Shown here piece by piece: positions 1 to 12,400 of a stretch of 64,000 nt of DNA. Position 1 is the first letter of the stretch. Each line of letters starts with the position of its first letter. The stretch is from Miscanthus floridulus (taxonomy: Eukaryota > Streptophyta > Magnoliopsida > Poales > Poaceae), in assembly GCF_019320115.1 (NCBI RefSeq), contig NC_089584.1:105267111-105331110 (forward strand), written 5' to 3'. Under the pieces are notes generated by a model. The model ran no database searches. It was not told the origin of the DNA and saw nothing but the letters and a program-made list of their open reading frames with translations. The translations under genes were made by a program, and so were the position numbers.

Positions 1-394
1 TATGTCTATATTTATCCAATCAAAGAAAGAACAGAAGCATTGGATAAATGTAGATATTTAAGGCAAAAGTTGAAATCCAACGCAATTTAAAGATAAAGAT
101 TGTCAGGTCTGACCGTGGGGGAGTAATACGGTCGGCATACCCCATATGGCCAAAGTTCCTGGACCTTATGTAAGGTTCTAATAGGAGAATGACAAAGTAG
201 CCTAGTATTCTATACCGGGCGAACCTCAGCAGAATAGAGTAGCTAAAAGATTCAATCATACCCTAATGGATATGGTGGGCAGTATGATAAGTCACTCCAC
301 CTTACAGTTGAGCCTGTGGATGGAGGCGTTAAAACCCCATTCATATTCTCAAAAGAGTACCAAGTAAGTCGGTGTCCAAAACGCTGTATGAGTT

Positions 395-2560
395 ATGGAT
401 AGAAAGAGTACCCTCACTAAACCACTTGCGTGTGTGTGGGGGAGCCCTACTGAGGCTAAAGTATTTAACCCAAATATTGGGAAGTTATATCCCAAAACAG
501 TAAGTTGCCATTTGTTTGGCTACATAGAAAAGTCAAAAGGTTTTCATTTCTACTGTCTAGAGAGACACACAAAGTTTATGGAAACGAGACACGCTGTTTT
601 CCTAGAGGATGAAAAGATAAGGGGAGCATGGTAGCTTGAGAAATTGACCTTGAAGTGAAGCGGGTGTATGCACCCACTCCAATGATTCATGAGCCAATTT
701 TCTCACTACATGCTGTCGCTGCACCGACAGTGCAAGATACTATGGTGCCAGCACCTGTTGTTATCCCACCTGTGGCAACAATGAATGACGATGAGGAACC
801 TGTTCTTCAGGATTCTATAGAACCTATTGCCACATATGAGGGGGAGCAATAACAGCCTCAAACAATAGATGTGCCAAATATGGAGGCCCCTAGAAGGTCT
901 CAAAGAGTTAAAAAATCAGCTATTTCTGCTGATTATGAAGTGTATAACACTAAGGAATTTCAAATGGAGGATGATCCCACCTCATTTGAAGAAGCCATGA
1001 GAAGTGATCATTCATCAAAGTGGCTTGAGGCCATGGAAGATGAAATGAAATCGATGAATGCCAATAAAGTTTGGGATTTGGAAATAATTCCTAAAGGTGC
1101 CAAAACAGTAGACTGTAAATGGGTCTACAAAACAAAGCTTGACTCTCAAGGGAATATAGAGAGATATAAAGCATGACTTGTAGCAAAAGGCTTTATGCAA
1201 AGAGAAGGAATTGATTACAATGAGACCTTTTCTCTAGTCTCATGTAAAGTTTCCTTTAGAATCATAATGGCATTAGTGGCACATTACGATTTAGAATTAC
1301 ATCATATGGATGTAAAGACGGTATTTCTCAACAGAGACTTAGAGGAAAATGTTTACATGGCACAACCGAAAGGTTTAGTCATGGAAGAAAAAGAACGAAT
1401 GGGATGCCGCCTAAAGAAATCCATTTATGGATTAAAACAAGCTTCAAGACAGTGGTACTTGAAGTTTGATCAGACAATAAGGCACTTTGGGTTTTAAAGA
1501 AAATGTAGAGGACAATTGTGTCTATACAAAGTTTAAGAATGGGAAGTTTATCTTCCTTGTCCTGTATGTGGATGATATCTTACTTGCTAGTAGTGATGTC
1601 AGTCTACAACTAGAGACAAAGAAGTTTTGTCCTCAAAATTTTGATATGGATCTTGGTGAAGCCTCGTTCGTTCTGGGGATTGAGATTCATCGAGATAGAA
1701 GAAAAAGGGGTATTAGGACTGTCACAAAAGGCATACATAGAAAGAATCTTAAAGAAATTTAGTATGCACAAATGTAGTCCCTCATCTGCTCCTATAGTCA
1801 AAGGCGACAGATATGGGATTTTCAATGCCCTAGGAACCAATATGAGCTCAATCAAATGAAAGTGGTTCCATATGCTTCAGCTATCGGAAGCTTGCAACAT
1901 GCTCAAGTATGTATACGCCCTGACTTGGCATTTGTTACCGGGTTTTTACTTGGCAGATTCTAGAGCAATTCTGGAATAGAATACTGAAATTGATAAAGAA
2001 AGTCTTGCATTATTTGCAAGGAATGAAAGGCCTCATGGTGACGTATAGAAGATCTGATTGACTCCACATAGTGGGATATTCAGATTCTGATTATGCGAGA
2101 GTGAATATATATCTAGACATGGATTTTCTATCATCTCGCAAAGGGGAGCTATTTCATGGAAAAGCTCAAAGCAAGCTATCACTACATCGTCCACAATGTA
2201 TGACAGTTTGTCGCGTGTTATGAGGCAACGGGCAGGTGAACTGACTAAAGAAGTTCATACCCGGTTTGAAGGTGGTTGACGACATCTATAGACCACTAAA
2301 GTTATACTGCGATTATAATCTGGCAGTACAGGATGCTCACAACATAAGTCAAGTAGTGCTACCAAACACATTGACATAGAGTATTATATTGTGAAAGATA
2401 AAGTCCGGGATCAAGTCATAAGTCTTGAGCATATAAGTACAGAAAAGATGCTCGCGGATCTGCTTACAAAAGGCTTACCACCTAACATGTTCAGAGAACA
2501 TGGTGTTCAGAGAACATGTAGCTAGCATGGGTTTAAGGGAAAGCCTAAAATTCCTAGACA
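395..2560 (+). pseudogene. pol: Decayed copia pol (integrase end, reverse transcriptase, RNase H)
   Basis: Open stretches at 395-634, 655-852, 871-1176, 1195-1497, 1487-1762 and 1641-1859 read as consecutive parts of one copia polyprotein. Visible signatures are the integrase C-terminal segment with ETRHAVF, the RT start with WLEAMEDEM and CKWVYKTK, the KSIYGLKQASRQWY block and the catalytic YVDDILL motif near 1565-1585. A TGA at 1174-1176 sits where the family has Arg before LVAKGF, fitting a CGA to TGA change. A frame change near 1490 and another near 1690 break the RT. RNase H is visible only in fragments (for example HIDIEYY near 2370 and TEKMLADLLTKGLP near 2440). A small duplication of a GTTCAGAGAACATG segment lies at about 2488-2520. 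Confidence 0.88.
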
Positions 2561-2733
2561 AAAGAAGACTCAAAGATAAGTATCTATTTCAGAACAGAGT
2601 AGTGTATTGTAGCTATTAAGTCTATTGGCAATAGACCGTGATGATGAGACATGCTCTATGCGCTAATTTGTAATGGAATGAACAAAAGTAAATGATATGA
2701 AAGTGAAAGATGGAATGAGATCAAGGAGGAGAA

Positions 2734-3176
2734 TGTTAGTTGATCTCCACCAATAGGCCCAATGGCCTATTGGGCCCTTGTCTCTGCTCCCTGATCGGAG
2801 GAGCCCAACCCTAATATGGTTGGTGGGCCCCTATCGCACAGCACACATAAAAGGAAGGTGGGGATCAAGGCTCGGACTATGAGGTTCAATGGAGCCGCCA
2901 TACCCACCTATAGAAAACCCTAAACCGATCTAAAAGAGGTGCTGCCAGCGACGGGATGTGCCCACCAACCTCACCATCACGCCTGCAGGGTCTCCGCCGT
3001 CACCCCTGCAGCGTTACCGCCACCACCACTATACCTCGCCACTGAGCCAGGGCTGCCTCAGCACCGGTGTCCATGAGGTCATGATGCTACTGTCCCAGGG
3101 CGACTAGAGGAACCCTAAAGGAGGAGGTCATCCCTGGATCTACGGGTTACACAAAGGTACACATTCGATCCTAACA
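2734..3176 (+). repeat. 3' LTR of the copia element
   Basis: The segment starts TGTTAG directly after a purine-rich tract and ends CTAACA, giving perfect 6-bp inverted ends typical of LTRs. Length is 443 bp, a usual size for copia. No second copy is in the window, so identity between LTRs cannot be judged. Confidence 0.8.
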
Positions 3177-3760
3177 GATACCATCCTAGACAAGAAAAGC
3201 GATGGGACGGTAGCCTTGCATGCTATTAGAGCAGCCTGCAGAGGAGGTCGGTGCTTTGTCTCACAAAGTTGTTGAAGCCACCAGGGCGAGAGTGAAGTTT
3301 GGTACGACTGAGTCTGTCTAGAAGAGGAGACCCAAACTTAAAATAGATCTCTAACAGAATATCAATAGCTTCTAATAGAGTATCTATATGAAAGACATAT
3401 TTTAAGTGTTAGGAGAGGTGTAACCAAAATCTGAGTATACTCTCTCTTAGAGACCTATTTATAGAAATAATTCTCTTTTATGTCTTGTTGGTGAAGAAGA
3501 CAAAAAAATAGATATTAAATTTTTTATCTGTAGCGCTACACAAATGTAAAATAAATATTTTATTTTAGGTAACGGTCCTCGGAGACCATCAGAGAGAGAA
3601 TGGTGAAAGTGAAAGAAAACGACAGTGGTGGAACCAAGGGGGCAAGTGTCAGGTAATCATTCACCCGCATTGGAGAGGCGTGAGATTTAATTCATCTGCT
3701 CCGACATGGATCTATACTTTTTTACGAGGCTGTTGTTTCTATGTGTCTGCGTTGATAATG
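3177..3760. other. Non-coding stretch with a dispersed repeat
   Basis: No gene is seen. The part at about 3325-3590 resembles the part at about 30405-30710: shared phrases are ACAGAGTATCTATA-like, GACCTATTT-like, TTTTATGTCTTGTTG-like and TGTAGCGCTAC. This suggests two diverged copies of one non-autonomous transposon. The rest shows no recognisable feature. Confidence 0.5.
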
Positions 3761-3793
3761 GGTTGTTCGGCTGCAGCTGAAACCTACTTCTGA

Positions 3794-3806
3794 TGTCGAT
3801 GTTTCA
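3794..3806 (-). repeat. Detached end of Tat 3' LTR
   Basis: TGTCGATGTTTCA at 3794-3806 matches the end of the other Tat LTR at 28974-28986. It was separated from the rest (15706-16082) by insertion of the Tekay element. Its last five bases, TTTCA, are the left copy of the target duplication; the right copy is 15701-15705. Confidence 0.88.
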
Positions 3807-6800
3807 TGTAACACCTCGGGTGTTTAAATATTAAAATCTGACATGTCATCATATGCATTGCAAGGCATTTGGTCATATTGCAAACTTTGATATGCATTCA
3901 CTAAAACAAGTTTATATTTGTGTTATGAGTGTTGAATTGTATTGTTTGACTCAAGTTCAAAATTGGGTTGGAATTGAATTTTTTTTTCAGAAAACCCCGC
4001 TTTTCAGTATTTAAACCCTACCCTAAAAATCCATTTCAAAATCTAAGCATATTTTGGGGTTGGGCCCAAAAGCAAAAGTGTAGAGCTTGACAAGTTATAC
4101 AAAGTTTATTTTTGGAGTTTTTCAAGTTGTTTAGAAAAATTTGGAGTAATTCAAAAAGGCGTAATTCGTTAAATATCCCCTATTTGAATTTAAAAGATCA
4201 TTTCAAAATCTAGACCGAATTAGGAGATGGTTATAAAAGAAAAGTTGTAGAACTTTTGTTTTTGGAGATTTTTGAGTTGTTATGAAAATTTGAGAGTAAT
4301 TTGTGAATTTTGATGAATGGCAAACTTGTAAATACTGTGAATAGTGTTCACCGCCGAAGCTACATGGCCGGCGACCTTCTTCGGCGTTCTAGGTGCGTCG
4401 TGGCCGTCCTTGGTGTTGCGCTGGCGCGGAAACAGCTCCGTCGTGGCTTCCTTGAGCTTCTGAGCCACGCTATAAGTACCAAAACGCCGTCGTCGTTGTT
4501 TTTCTTCTTCCTCTGTTTTCACCGCCGCCGTCGTTGTCATCGCTCCGGCGAGCTCGCATCACCTCCCTAGCGCCGTTGCCGTCTCAGTAAAGGTTGTTCC
4601 AATTCCGTCTTTCTCTTGCGCATCCACCTAGCCAACTATGGTCGATTGATTTCGCCGAGAATCCGCTGTCCGTGTCCTTCTTCCTCGCAGCCGGCAACTT
4701 CACCACCGCGGGCGTGTCATCGTTGCCAGGGCTCTCCGGTGAGCCGTTGCCCGTGATCAGTGTACCTACGGCTTCGTCTCGATGCTATAGTGCTTAATCA
4801 TGTGTTGCTTGCTCGTTTTGATCACTGCAGTCGCCGGTTCTTCCTCACCGACGATCTCTGCTCCGCCGTGATCACCGTGATCATCGTCACGCCTCTCCGT
4901 TGTTTCTCCGACCTCGCTCCTTGCTCCAACGCATTCAGGGTGAGCCACTGGTGCTTCCTGGATCCCTTGTTTGAGCTTTACCGGTCTGTAGTCGCCGGTG
5001 TAGTACCGCTGAGGCGCCGTGTCCGCCATGGCCGACGTTGAGCTAGAATTGAGTCATAATCGGTACATCTAAGTACGTCTATAGGTGCGCCTAGTAGTGT
5101 AGAACATGTTAGTACCCTTGCTGTCGCCGGTGATCTCACCATCGGCGAGGAATCGCTGGTCAGAGCCATCGCTGCCATGGTCAACGTCGGAGGTTAGGGA
5201 TGACAGGTGGGGTCGGGTTGTCAGTGACTCAGCGTTCAAATGGATTTTTCTATTTTTAGATTTGAATGAATAGTGTCTATTTTTGTTATTTTTGTGTAGA
5301 TTTATTTAGAGCTCCAAAAATTATGAAAATTTTTGTGTGACTTCTCTATGATGTAAAGTATTTAAGAAAAATATGAAATAATGTTTTTCAGTAATTTTTG
5401 AATATGATAAAAATTGCTCAATTTATTAATAAATGGATTTCCATGATTTTTCTAGGCTTATTTAATTGTCCAAAAATTATGAAATTTGTTTTTTCACTTA
5501 CTTATAATGAAATGAACATGTACTAAAATTTTGAGTTCAATTAGAATAAGTTGATTTATTTCATAATTTTGAATTAAATAATTAATTCATAAAAGCAAAT
5601 AGTAACCTTTAATGATTTAGGTTTTGTTTGAAATTTTGGATTGAGTGATGACCTTGGGTCATTAGTTGATAATGATCCTTAGCAATTGATGTATGTGTTA
5701 CGAAAAAGATTTAGTTGTTTGACTTGCAACTGTACCACGAAGGAAAGTTGTATTCAAAATGTTAATTTTTGCATCCATCATCGAGCATCATATTTCGTAT
5801 TCCGCATCATGTTAAACATGGCATTGTTATTATGTGTAGTGAACGAAGGTGAAAACGTGGTAGTTAATCAAGCTGTTGAGGAGGTTAATCCGTCTGTTGA
5901 GGTCGGATCGAATACTTGTGTAACGTCGCAGGAACCGGACTTTTCCGTCAACGAAGGCAAGCCCCGGATGCATACAACCCTACCTTGTATTTTACAAATT
6001 AATTTCACTTTTGCTTTCCGTTACTGCATTAAGTGATTAGGAGTTAAGTAAAAGCCTAATAGGTGCATTATCACCCTTGTTATTCCATATTTACCATATT
6101 ACCAGTTTTAAACTCGTATATGCCTAGTTTTGCTTAGCTATGCGTAGAACGATGAAGGTCGGGTGACTACCTGCCACCTGCAAGTTTTAAATGGAACATT
6201 GGTTAATTATGATAGCATGTGATACGGGAATGTGGAGTAATAAATCTAGACCGGGCGGACTCGGTGTGTGTGAGCCATAAGACATGGAGGTCTTGTGAGC
6301 GGGGTCTTTCCGCCTGTGTCGATTAAGGCACGTCCGTTTTTGAATTGCATGAGGTGAGAATTTGTAGTACTAACCACATACTCCGGTAAGCCTTTACTCG
6401 GCTATTCTATTATGAGAATGGCTACTCGCGCACTGGGAGTGGAGAGATGGCGGGAATAGCGTGTACCCACGTGGCCATGGGCTGAAATGGTGGAGTACTG
6501 TATTTTCGAGTGGCACGGACCCGTTCTTGTTTTAGAGGATCTGAGGGTAGGTTGGTATATGTAGGTCGAGGACCTGCATATGTCGTGTGGTCTAGAATCC
6601 CCAGCTGGGTTGTTTAATCGGTTCGAATCGTCGTTGCTCCTCGGTTATGTAGACTCAACTCACTGTTCATCATCGTAGAATTAATAACTAGAACTTGAAT
6701 ATGTCTTGTGAAGGTGTTGGATATGAAGTTTCATGATCTCAGTGCGGATCATGTCAGCTTTGTATATAATTCTTAAGAAGTTTTCTTTATAAAGAATGTT

Positions 6801-7384
6801 GTTAAAAGAGCTTTTATGCAAAAGAACTTTGATCATTGTTAAAGCTATACCTTGAATCCCTGAGCCTGCATTCCTAAGTTATCAGTTAATATTTCGGTTA
6901 AGTCTTGTTGAGTACTTTTGTACTCAGGGTTTGTTGACCCTTGTTGCAGGTGAGCCTCATGAGCAGATCTGTTTTGGATCATGTTGCATGACTATCGTTC
7001 GTTCTGACGATAAGAAGTAAATGTGTGATCCTTGGGCAGGATGCTTATTTTGTGTGTTATGTATATGTTAATGATGCCACTCCACTACTACTATGGTTTG
7101 TAATAATTATCGAACTTAGTTTGTAAGGTTTGAAATAACTGGTTTGTAAACTATGTTATCGTAAGACTTCCGCTGTTTTTACTGTGGTGTCGATAATTGA
7201 ATAAATGTTGTAATACTGCAATGACTCTATAACGTGATCCTGCTCGGAAATCGTGGATGATTCGGGGTTCCCCGAAGACACCCGACAGACTTCTTAAGTT
7301 ACCAGGAACATATGCATTGTTGTCAAAGGTCGTTGGACAGTGACAAGTGCATGTGGGTCCTATAATTTAGGAGGTTCTGCCACA
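3807..7384 (+). repeat. 5' LTR of the Tekay element, 3578 bp
   Basis: It matches 13192-15700 throughout except for an extra block at about 4319-5403 absent from the 3' copy. That block is GC-rich at 4340-5200 and contains short open frames (for example 4310-4570) in a gene-like composition, followed by AT-rich sequence. The LTR starts with an inverted repeat AACACCTCGGGTGTT. The open frame at 5686-6036 recurs in the other LTR and looks like chance LTR sequence, not a gene. Confidence 0.93.
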
Positions 7385-7387
7385 GAA

Positions 7388-7404
7388 TGGTATTGGAGCG
7401 ATCG
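7388..7404 (+). other. Primer-binding site of the Tekay element
   Basis: TGGTATTGGAGC begins three bases after the LTR end. It resembles the TGGTATCAGAGC consensus complementary to the 3' end of initiator methionine tRNA, with two mismatches (TG for CA). The right-hand element at 57433 has the unmutated form. Confidence 0.75.
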
Positions 7405-7788
7405 TTACAAGGTTTTTGTTGTATTGTTTTACAAAAACTTCAAAATGATTTGGAATGACTAAATTTAACTTGCTAATTTAGTCCAAATTGCTTCTGACTT
7501 ATCTTATTTCTTTCTCACCATTCCTTATTTGATTAAAAAGGTTTTGTGTGGTGGAGTAGTAATATTACTATGCCCTATATAAAATAAATGTTATTTATGT
7601 GCATTATTAGCTTTGATGTTGTTGTTCGTAAGAACGATTCATGCATCATGAATAATTCACTCGTTACTTCCTTCACCTCTTAGTCTGGAGTTGAGTAGTG
7701 AGTCTGGTTTGAGGAATGTAATCCATCTTAGCTACTTTTTGGATTTTGATCAAATGGTCTTATTTGGATTAAATTGGCTTTCTACAGT

Positions 7789-8358
7789 ATGGCTCATGCC
7801 AAGATGACGCCCCGTAAGTCCACTGGACCCAAAGGAGTTCCTCGTCACCAACTTGCCCCTAGAAATGATGGTGCTAGCAGTAGCAGTACTAGGCCTGATC
7901 CCCAGGCAGAGATACTGAGGGTTTCTATAGAGTTACCACAATCTACTAGAGATAGGGCTTTGGATGTTATACAAATAGGAGAATTACAGGGTCAATTGAG
8001 GCATCTCACCACCGTGCATAGGAACTGCGAACGTATGTTGGTTCGTGCGGTGGAGGGAAGAAATGAAGCTTGGCAGAGGGAAAATGTAGCTAGAGCTAGA
8101 ACTCATGAGCTAGAATTTTATGTAGAAGATTTAGAAGAACATAATACTTATCTACATGAGGAAGTTCATAGGCTTAGCAATATACTAAATCCGAATCATG
8201 AGCCTCAAGCTGATGCCATGGACCCCGGTGTCATCCTTGCCGATGATGATGAATCGGGAGAGGAAGAGGAAGAAGATCCTAAAGAATTAGTAATGATCGA
8301 TGAAAGTGATGATGAAGGCGGTAATAATTCCGGAATGGATACCGAGCCTGAAGTTTGA
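7789..8358 (+). CDS. Extra ORF upstream of gag (coiled-coil, acidic tail)
   Basis: An uninterrupted ORF of 189 codons from the ATG at 7789 (the frame is also open upstream, without another ATG) lies between the 5' LTR and gag. Residues about 1-45 are basic and Ser/Pro-rich. Residues 60-135 are rich in Glu, Arg and Leu in a heptad-like pattern that suggests a coiled coil. The last 40 residues are strongly acidic (EEEEEDPKE, DESDDE). I recognise no catalytic motif. It is separate from gag (8535). The right-hand element has a different ORF in the same place (58204), so a leader ORF before gag may be a shared trait. Function is unknown. Confidence 0.6.
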   Translation: MAHAKMTPRKSTGPKGVPRHQLAPRNDGASSSSTRPDPQAEILRVSIELPQSTRDRALDVIQIGELQGQLRHLTTVHRNCERMLVRAVEGRNEAWQRENVARARTHELEFYVEDLEEHNTYLHEEVHRLSNILNPNHEPQADAMDPGVILADDDESGEEEEEDPKELVMIDESDDEGGNNSGMDTEPEV

Positions 8359-8534
8359 AGAAATTGAGGAAAAGAGTAGAGTTGTATAATAGTAGCCCTA
8401 GTTAAGTTACATAGTTTTGTTGTCGTACTCGTGGGTTTGTTTGTACATTAGTAAACTCTATGTAATGTGTCTAGAGTAAGCTTTGGTACAATTCAATAAA
8501 GACGTGTGAATAAAGTTTGGTTTGTTATGAGCAG

Positions 8535-9401
8535 ATGCGTCGTACGCGGGGTTCGTATATTCCTGGAACTTCGCAAGATGAGGATGGTATTCTAGATCCA
8601 CCACCAGTTCCAACAAATTTAGCTAATGCTATAATCGCACTTGTCAATGTGACGGCCGAAAATTCTCGTTTGCTTCATGAGATGGCTCAGAGTAATCAGA
8701 ATCAGATGCACGAAAACCGTGGTCGCCACCATAACAGACAGGAGGCTACATATGTTGATTTCACAGACACAAGACCCCCGGTGTTCACCAAGGCAGATGA
8801 ACCATTGGAGGCCGATGACTGGCTTCAAACCATGGAACAAAAATTTGACCTTATTCCATGCACGGAGTATCAGAAACCTACGTTTGCCGCCCAGCAACTT
8901 AGAGGAGCAGCAAGTGCTTGGTGGGCAAACTTAGTGGCTATGCAACCAGCTGGCATTCCAATAACTTGGGTTGAGTTCCGTACTACCTTCAGAGCCCATT
9001 ATATCCCTGAAGGAGTGATGGCTATGAAGCTAGATGAATTCCTTGCCTTAAAACAAGGAGATCAAACCGTGATGCAGTATGTGGGAAGATTTAATCATCT
9101 GTCCCAATATGCATCCGAACATGTCAATACTGATGCCAAGAAGAAGAGGTGGTTTATGAGAGGCCTGAATACCAAGTTGCAGACTATGATGACCACTTGC
9201 ACCAATGTCACTTACCATGAGGCCGTAAATATTGCAATTGCTTTAGAGTCAAAGTATCGGCGGCATAAGGAGCTCAAAAAGAAAAAGAGTGTGCCGTCTG
9301 GATCTTTTGGGAGAAATCAGAAGAGGCAGAGGGTGATTTATCATCCAGTACATCATAATCGTCCTCCTTATCATCCGCCGCAGTTCCAAGCTGGGCAATA
9401 G
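8535..9401 (+). CDS. gag: Retrotransposon Gag
   Basis: From the ATG at 8535 (MRRTRGSY) the frame stays open to TAG at 9399-9401, about 288 codons. Residues 75-240 carry a typical retrotransposon gag core with WWANL, TWVEFRTTFRAHYIP and a basic tail (KELKKKKS). The CCHC zinc knuckle (CYNCGRTSHFSREC) lies beyond this stop at about 9494-9535 in the following sequence. In an active element it would therefore belong to the same protein, so the TAG (after Gln) is probably a mutation. Gag builds the virus-like particle and binds the element RNA. Confidence 0.85.
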   Translation: MRRTRGSYIPGTSQDEDGILDPPPVPTNLANAIIALVNVTAENSRLLHEMAQSNQNQMHENRGRHHNRQEATYVDFTDTRPPVFTKADEPLEADDWLQTMEQKFDLIPCTEYQKPTFAAQQLRGAASAWWANLVAMQPAGIPITWVEFRTTFRAHYIPEGVMAMKLDEFLALKQGDQTVMQYVGRFNHLSQYASEHVNTDAKKKRWFMRGLNTKLQTMMTTCTNVTYHEAVNIAIALESKYRRHKELKKKKSVPSGSFGRNQKRQRVIYHPVHHNRPPYHPPQFQAGQ

Positions 9402-12400
9402 TCAAATGTCTGTCCTGCTATAACCTATCCGAATTCACAGTTAACCAATGCTTCTGGTGGCAATGCTTCAACGTCCCAGGGTCACAACTACCCTGCTACA
9501 ATTGTGGAAGGACTAGTCATTTCTCCAGGGAATGTCCATATCCTAGGCAGGCTAATCAAAATTATCAGAAGACCCCTGCCAATCAATAACAGGGTCAGGC
9601 ACCAAACAAGAACCCCAATCAAAATGCTCAGAAGGGCAAAGATGAGAGGAAGACAGGACGGGTGTTCTATATTCAAGCTAGAGAAATTCCGGAAGGGGAG
9701 CCAGTGATGATGGGTATGTTTCCTGTTGCCAATAACCCAGCAGTTATACTTTTTGATTCTGGCGCATCGCATTCATTCATCAATAGAACATTTGTCGTGA
9801 AGCATGAAATTTCAATTGGGTCAACAAAGGAAAGTTTCTTTATATAGTCACTCGGGGGACGTCTGTGTACTAAGGAAATGGTATACCAGGTACCCGTAAA
9901 CCTGGGTGGGCATATTTTTCCCACTACCATGATTATCCTTAAGGATCAGGATATAGATGTAATTTTGGGAATGAATTGGATGTATCAGCATAAGGCTGTT
10001 ATAGATGCTTTGAATAGGACTTTAAGAGTGAGTTTGCCTGATAGTAATTCTCAACTTCTCATCCAACTTCCAACTCTAAGAAGATCAGTGGGCAAGATTT
10101 GTGCAACTGCTGTCAAAGAGATTAAAGATATTCCGGTAGTGTGTGAATTTCCAGATGTGTTTCCTGAAGATTTACCCGGTCTACCACCTGATAGGGATGT
10201 ACAGTTCAATATAGAGTTACAACCTAGAACAGCTCTGATTTCTTGGAGAGCTTATAGAATGCCACCTAAGGAATTGGCCGAATTGAAGACTCAGTTGCAA
10301 GAATTGATTGAGAAAGGGTTTATTCAACCTAGTTCCTCACCTTGGGGATGTCCGACAATTTTTGTGAAAAAGAAAGATGAGACCCTGAGGTTATGTGTTG
10401 ACTATCGTCCATTGAATGAAGTGACCATTAAGAATAAGTATCCATTACCTCGGATAGATTTGCTTTTTGATCAATTGGCCGAAGCCAAAGTTTTCTCCAA
10501 GATAGATTTGAGATCAGGACATCACCAAATCAAGATAAAGCCTGAAGATATTCCCAAAACGGCATTTACCACAAGATATGGATTATATGAATACCTAGTA
10601 ATGTCTTTTGGTTTGACAAATGCTCCAGCTCATTTCATGTATCTAATGAACTCAGTATTCATGCCTGAGCTAGACAAGTTTGTAGTGGTGTTTATTGATG
10701 ACATTTTAGTATATTCCAAGACTAAGAAAGAACATGCGGAACATCTCAAATTGTTCTGACCCATTTGAGAGAACATCAACTATATGCCAAGTTCAGCAAG
10801 TGTGATTTTTGGCTTAAGGAGGTGCAATTTCTTGGACATGTCTTGTCAGCCGAAGGAGTTGCAGTTGATCCTAGCAAAGTGAAGGATGTGCTTGATTGGA
10901 AACCGCCAGCCACAGTTCATCAAGTTCGGAGTTTTCTGGGATTGGCGGGGTATTACCGTCGGTTTATTCCAGATTTCTCAAAAATATCAAAGTCCATAAC
11001 TGAATTGTTGAAGAACCAAGTTAAGTTTGTCTGGTCATCTGATTGTGAGGAGGCTTTCTAGACTTTGAAGAGACCGTTAACCACTGCACCAGTATTAGTC
11101 TAGCCTGATATCGAGAAGCCGTTTGATGTTTATTGTGATGCTTCCAGTATTGGTATTGGATGTGTGTTGATGCAAGAAGGCCGAGTCATTGCCTATGCGT
11201 CCAGGCAACTTAAGCAACATGAAGAACACTGTCCAACCCATGACTTGGAGTTAGCAGTTGTGGTTCATGCTCTGAAGATTTGGCGGCATTACCTACTTGG
11301 TAATACGTGCGATATGTATACAGACCACAAGAGCTTAAAGTATATCTTTACTCAGTCAGAGTTGAACATGCGACAAAGAAGATGGTTAGAACTGATTAAG
11401 GATTATGATTTGGAAGTACATTATCACCCTGGTAAAGCAAATGTAGTTGCAGATGCTCTCAGTCGCAAAAGTTATTGCAATTGTCTAGCAGTGAAAATAA
11501 TGGGTTTGAATTTATGTCAAGAAATGGAAAAGTTGAATGTAGAAGTAATTCAACAAGGAAGTTTGACCAACATAATTGTAGAAGCCACTATTCGAGATCA
11601 AGTTATTGCTGCTCAGAAGGAAAACAAGGGTATAGCCCATATCAAGGAAAGAGTCAAGAATGGGAAAGCAAAATGCTTCAGCATAGATGATGAAGATGTG
11701 TTGTGGTTCAAGGATCGCCTGGTGGTACCAAAAGTTCCTGAGTTGCGGCAGTCAATTCTAGATGAGGCACATGCTACTAGGTTATCTATCCATCCGGGAA
11801 GTAACAAGATGTACCATGACTTGAAGCAAAGATTCTGGTGGACTAAAATGAAAATAGAGATTGCTAGATTTATAGCAAAGTGTGATACTTGTCAAAAGGT
11901 GAAAGCTATACATTTGAGCTCTGCTGGTGAATTACAACCATTACCTATTCCATCTTAGAAGTGGGAGGACATAAGTATGGATTTTATTGTTGGTCTACCC
12001 AAGACATCAAAGGGATTTGACTCAGTATGGGTTATTGTAGATCGACTCACTAAGTCAGCACATTTTCTTCCGGTCAAGACAATATATCCTACGATCCAAT
12101 ATGCCAAAATGTACTTAGCAAGAATCATGAGTTTGCATGGTGTACCAAAGACCATAGTGTCAGATAGGGGTACATAGTTTGTCTCCAATTTTTGGAAACA
12201 ATTGCATTTTTCATTGGGTACCAAACTTCTATATAGTACAGCTTATCATCCGCAGACTGATGGACAGACTGAAAGAGTTAATCAAGTACTTGAAGATATG
12301 TGAAGGTGTTGTGTCCTTAACTATTCCAATAAGTGGGATGAATGCTTACCTTTGGCTGAGTTCTCATACAACAATAGTTATCAGGAAAGCATTAGAATGG

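Larger units (their letters stand above)
1..3176 (+). mobile_element. Ty1/copia LTR retrotransposon, 5' part outside window
   Basis: The internal region of a decayed copia element enters from the left edge and ends in a 3' LTR. Protein traces in order are the integrase C-terminal part (about 395-640), a linker, reverse transcriptase (about 870-1860) and an RNase H tail (about 2050-2560). This order (integrase before reverse transcriptase) is diagnostic of Ty1/copia. A purine-rich tract (2721-2733) abuts the LTR. Reading frames are broken by stops and frameshifts, so the copy is not autonomous. The 5' LTR, gag and protease lie outside the window. Confidence 0.9.

Noticed and set aside
5686..6036. 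Open frame of 116 codons (and counterpart at 13957-14352)
   Set aside because: Both are the same LTR sequence in the two LTRs of one element, with different start points and no protein resemblance.
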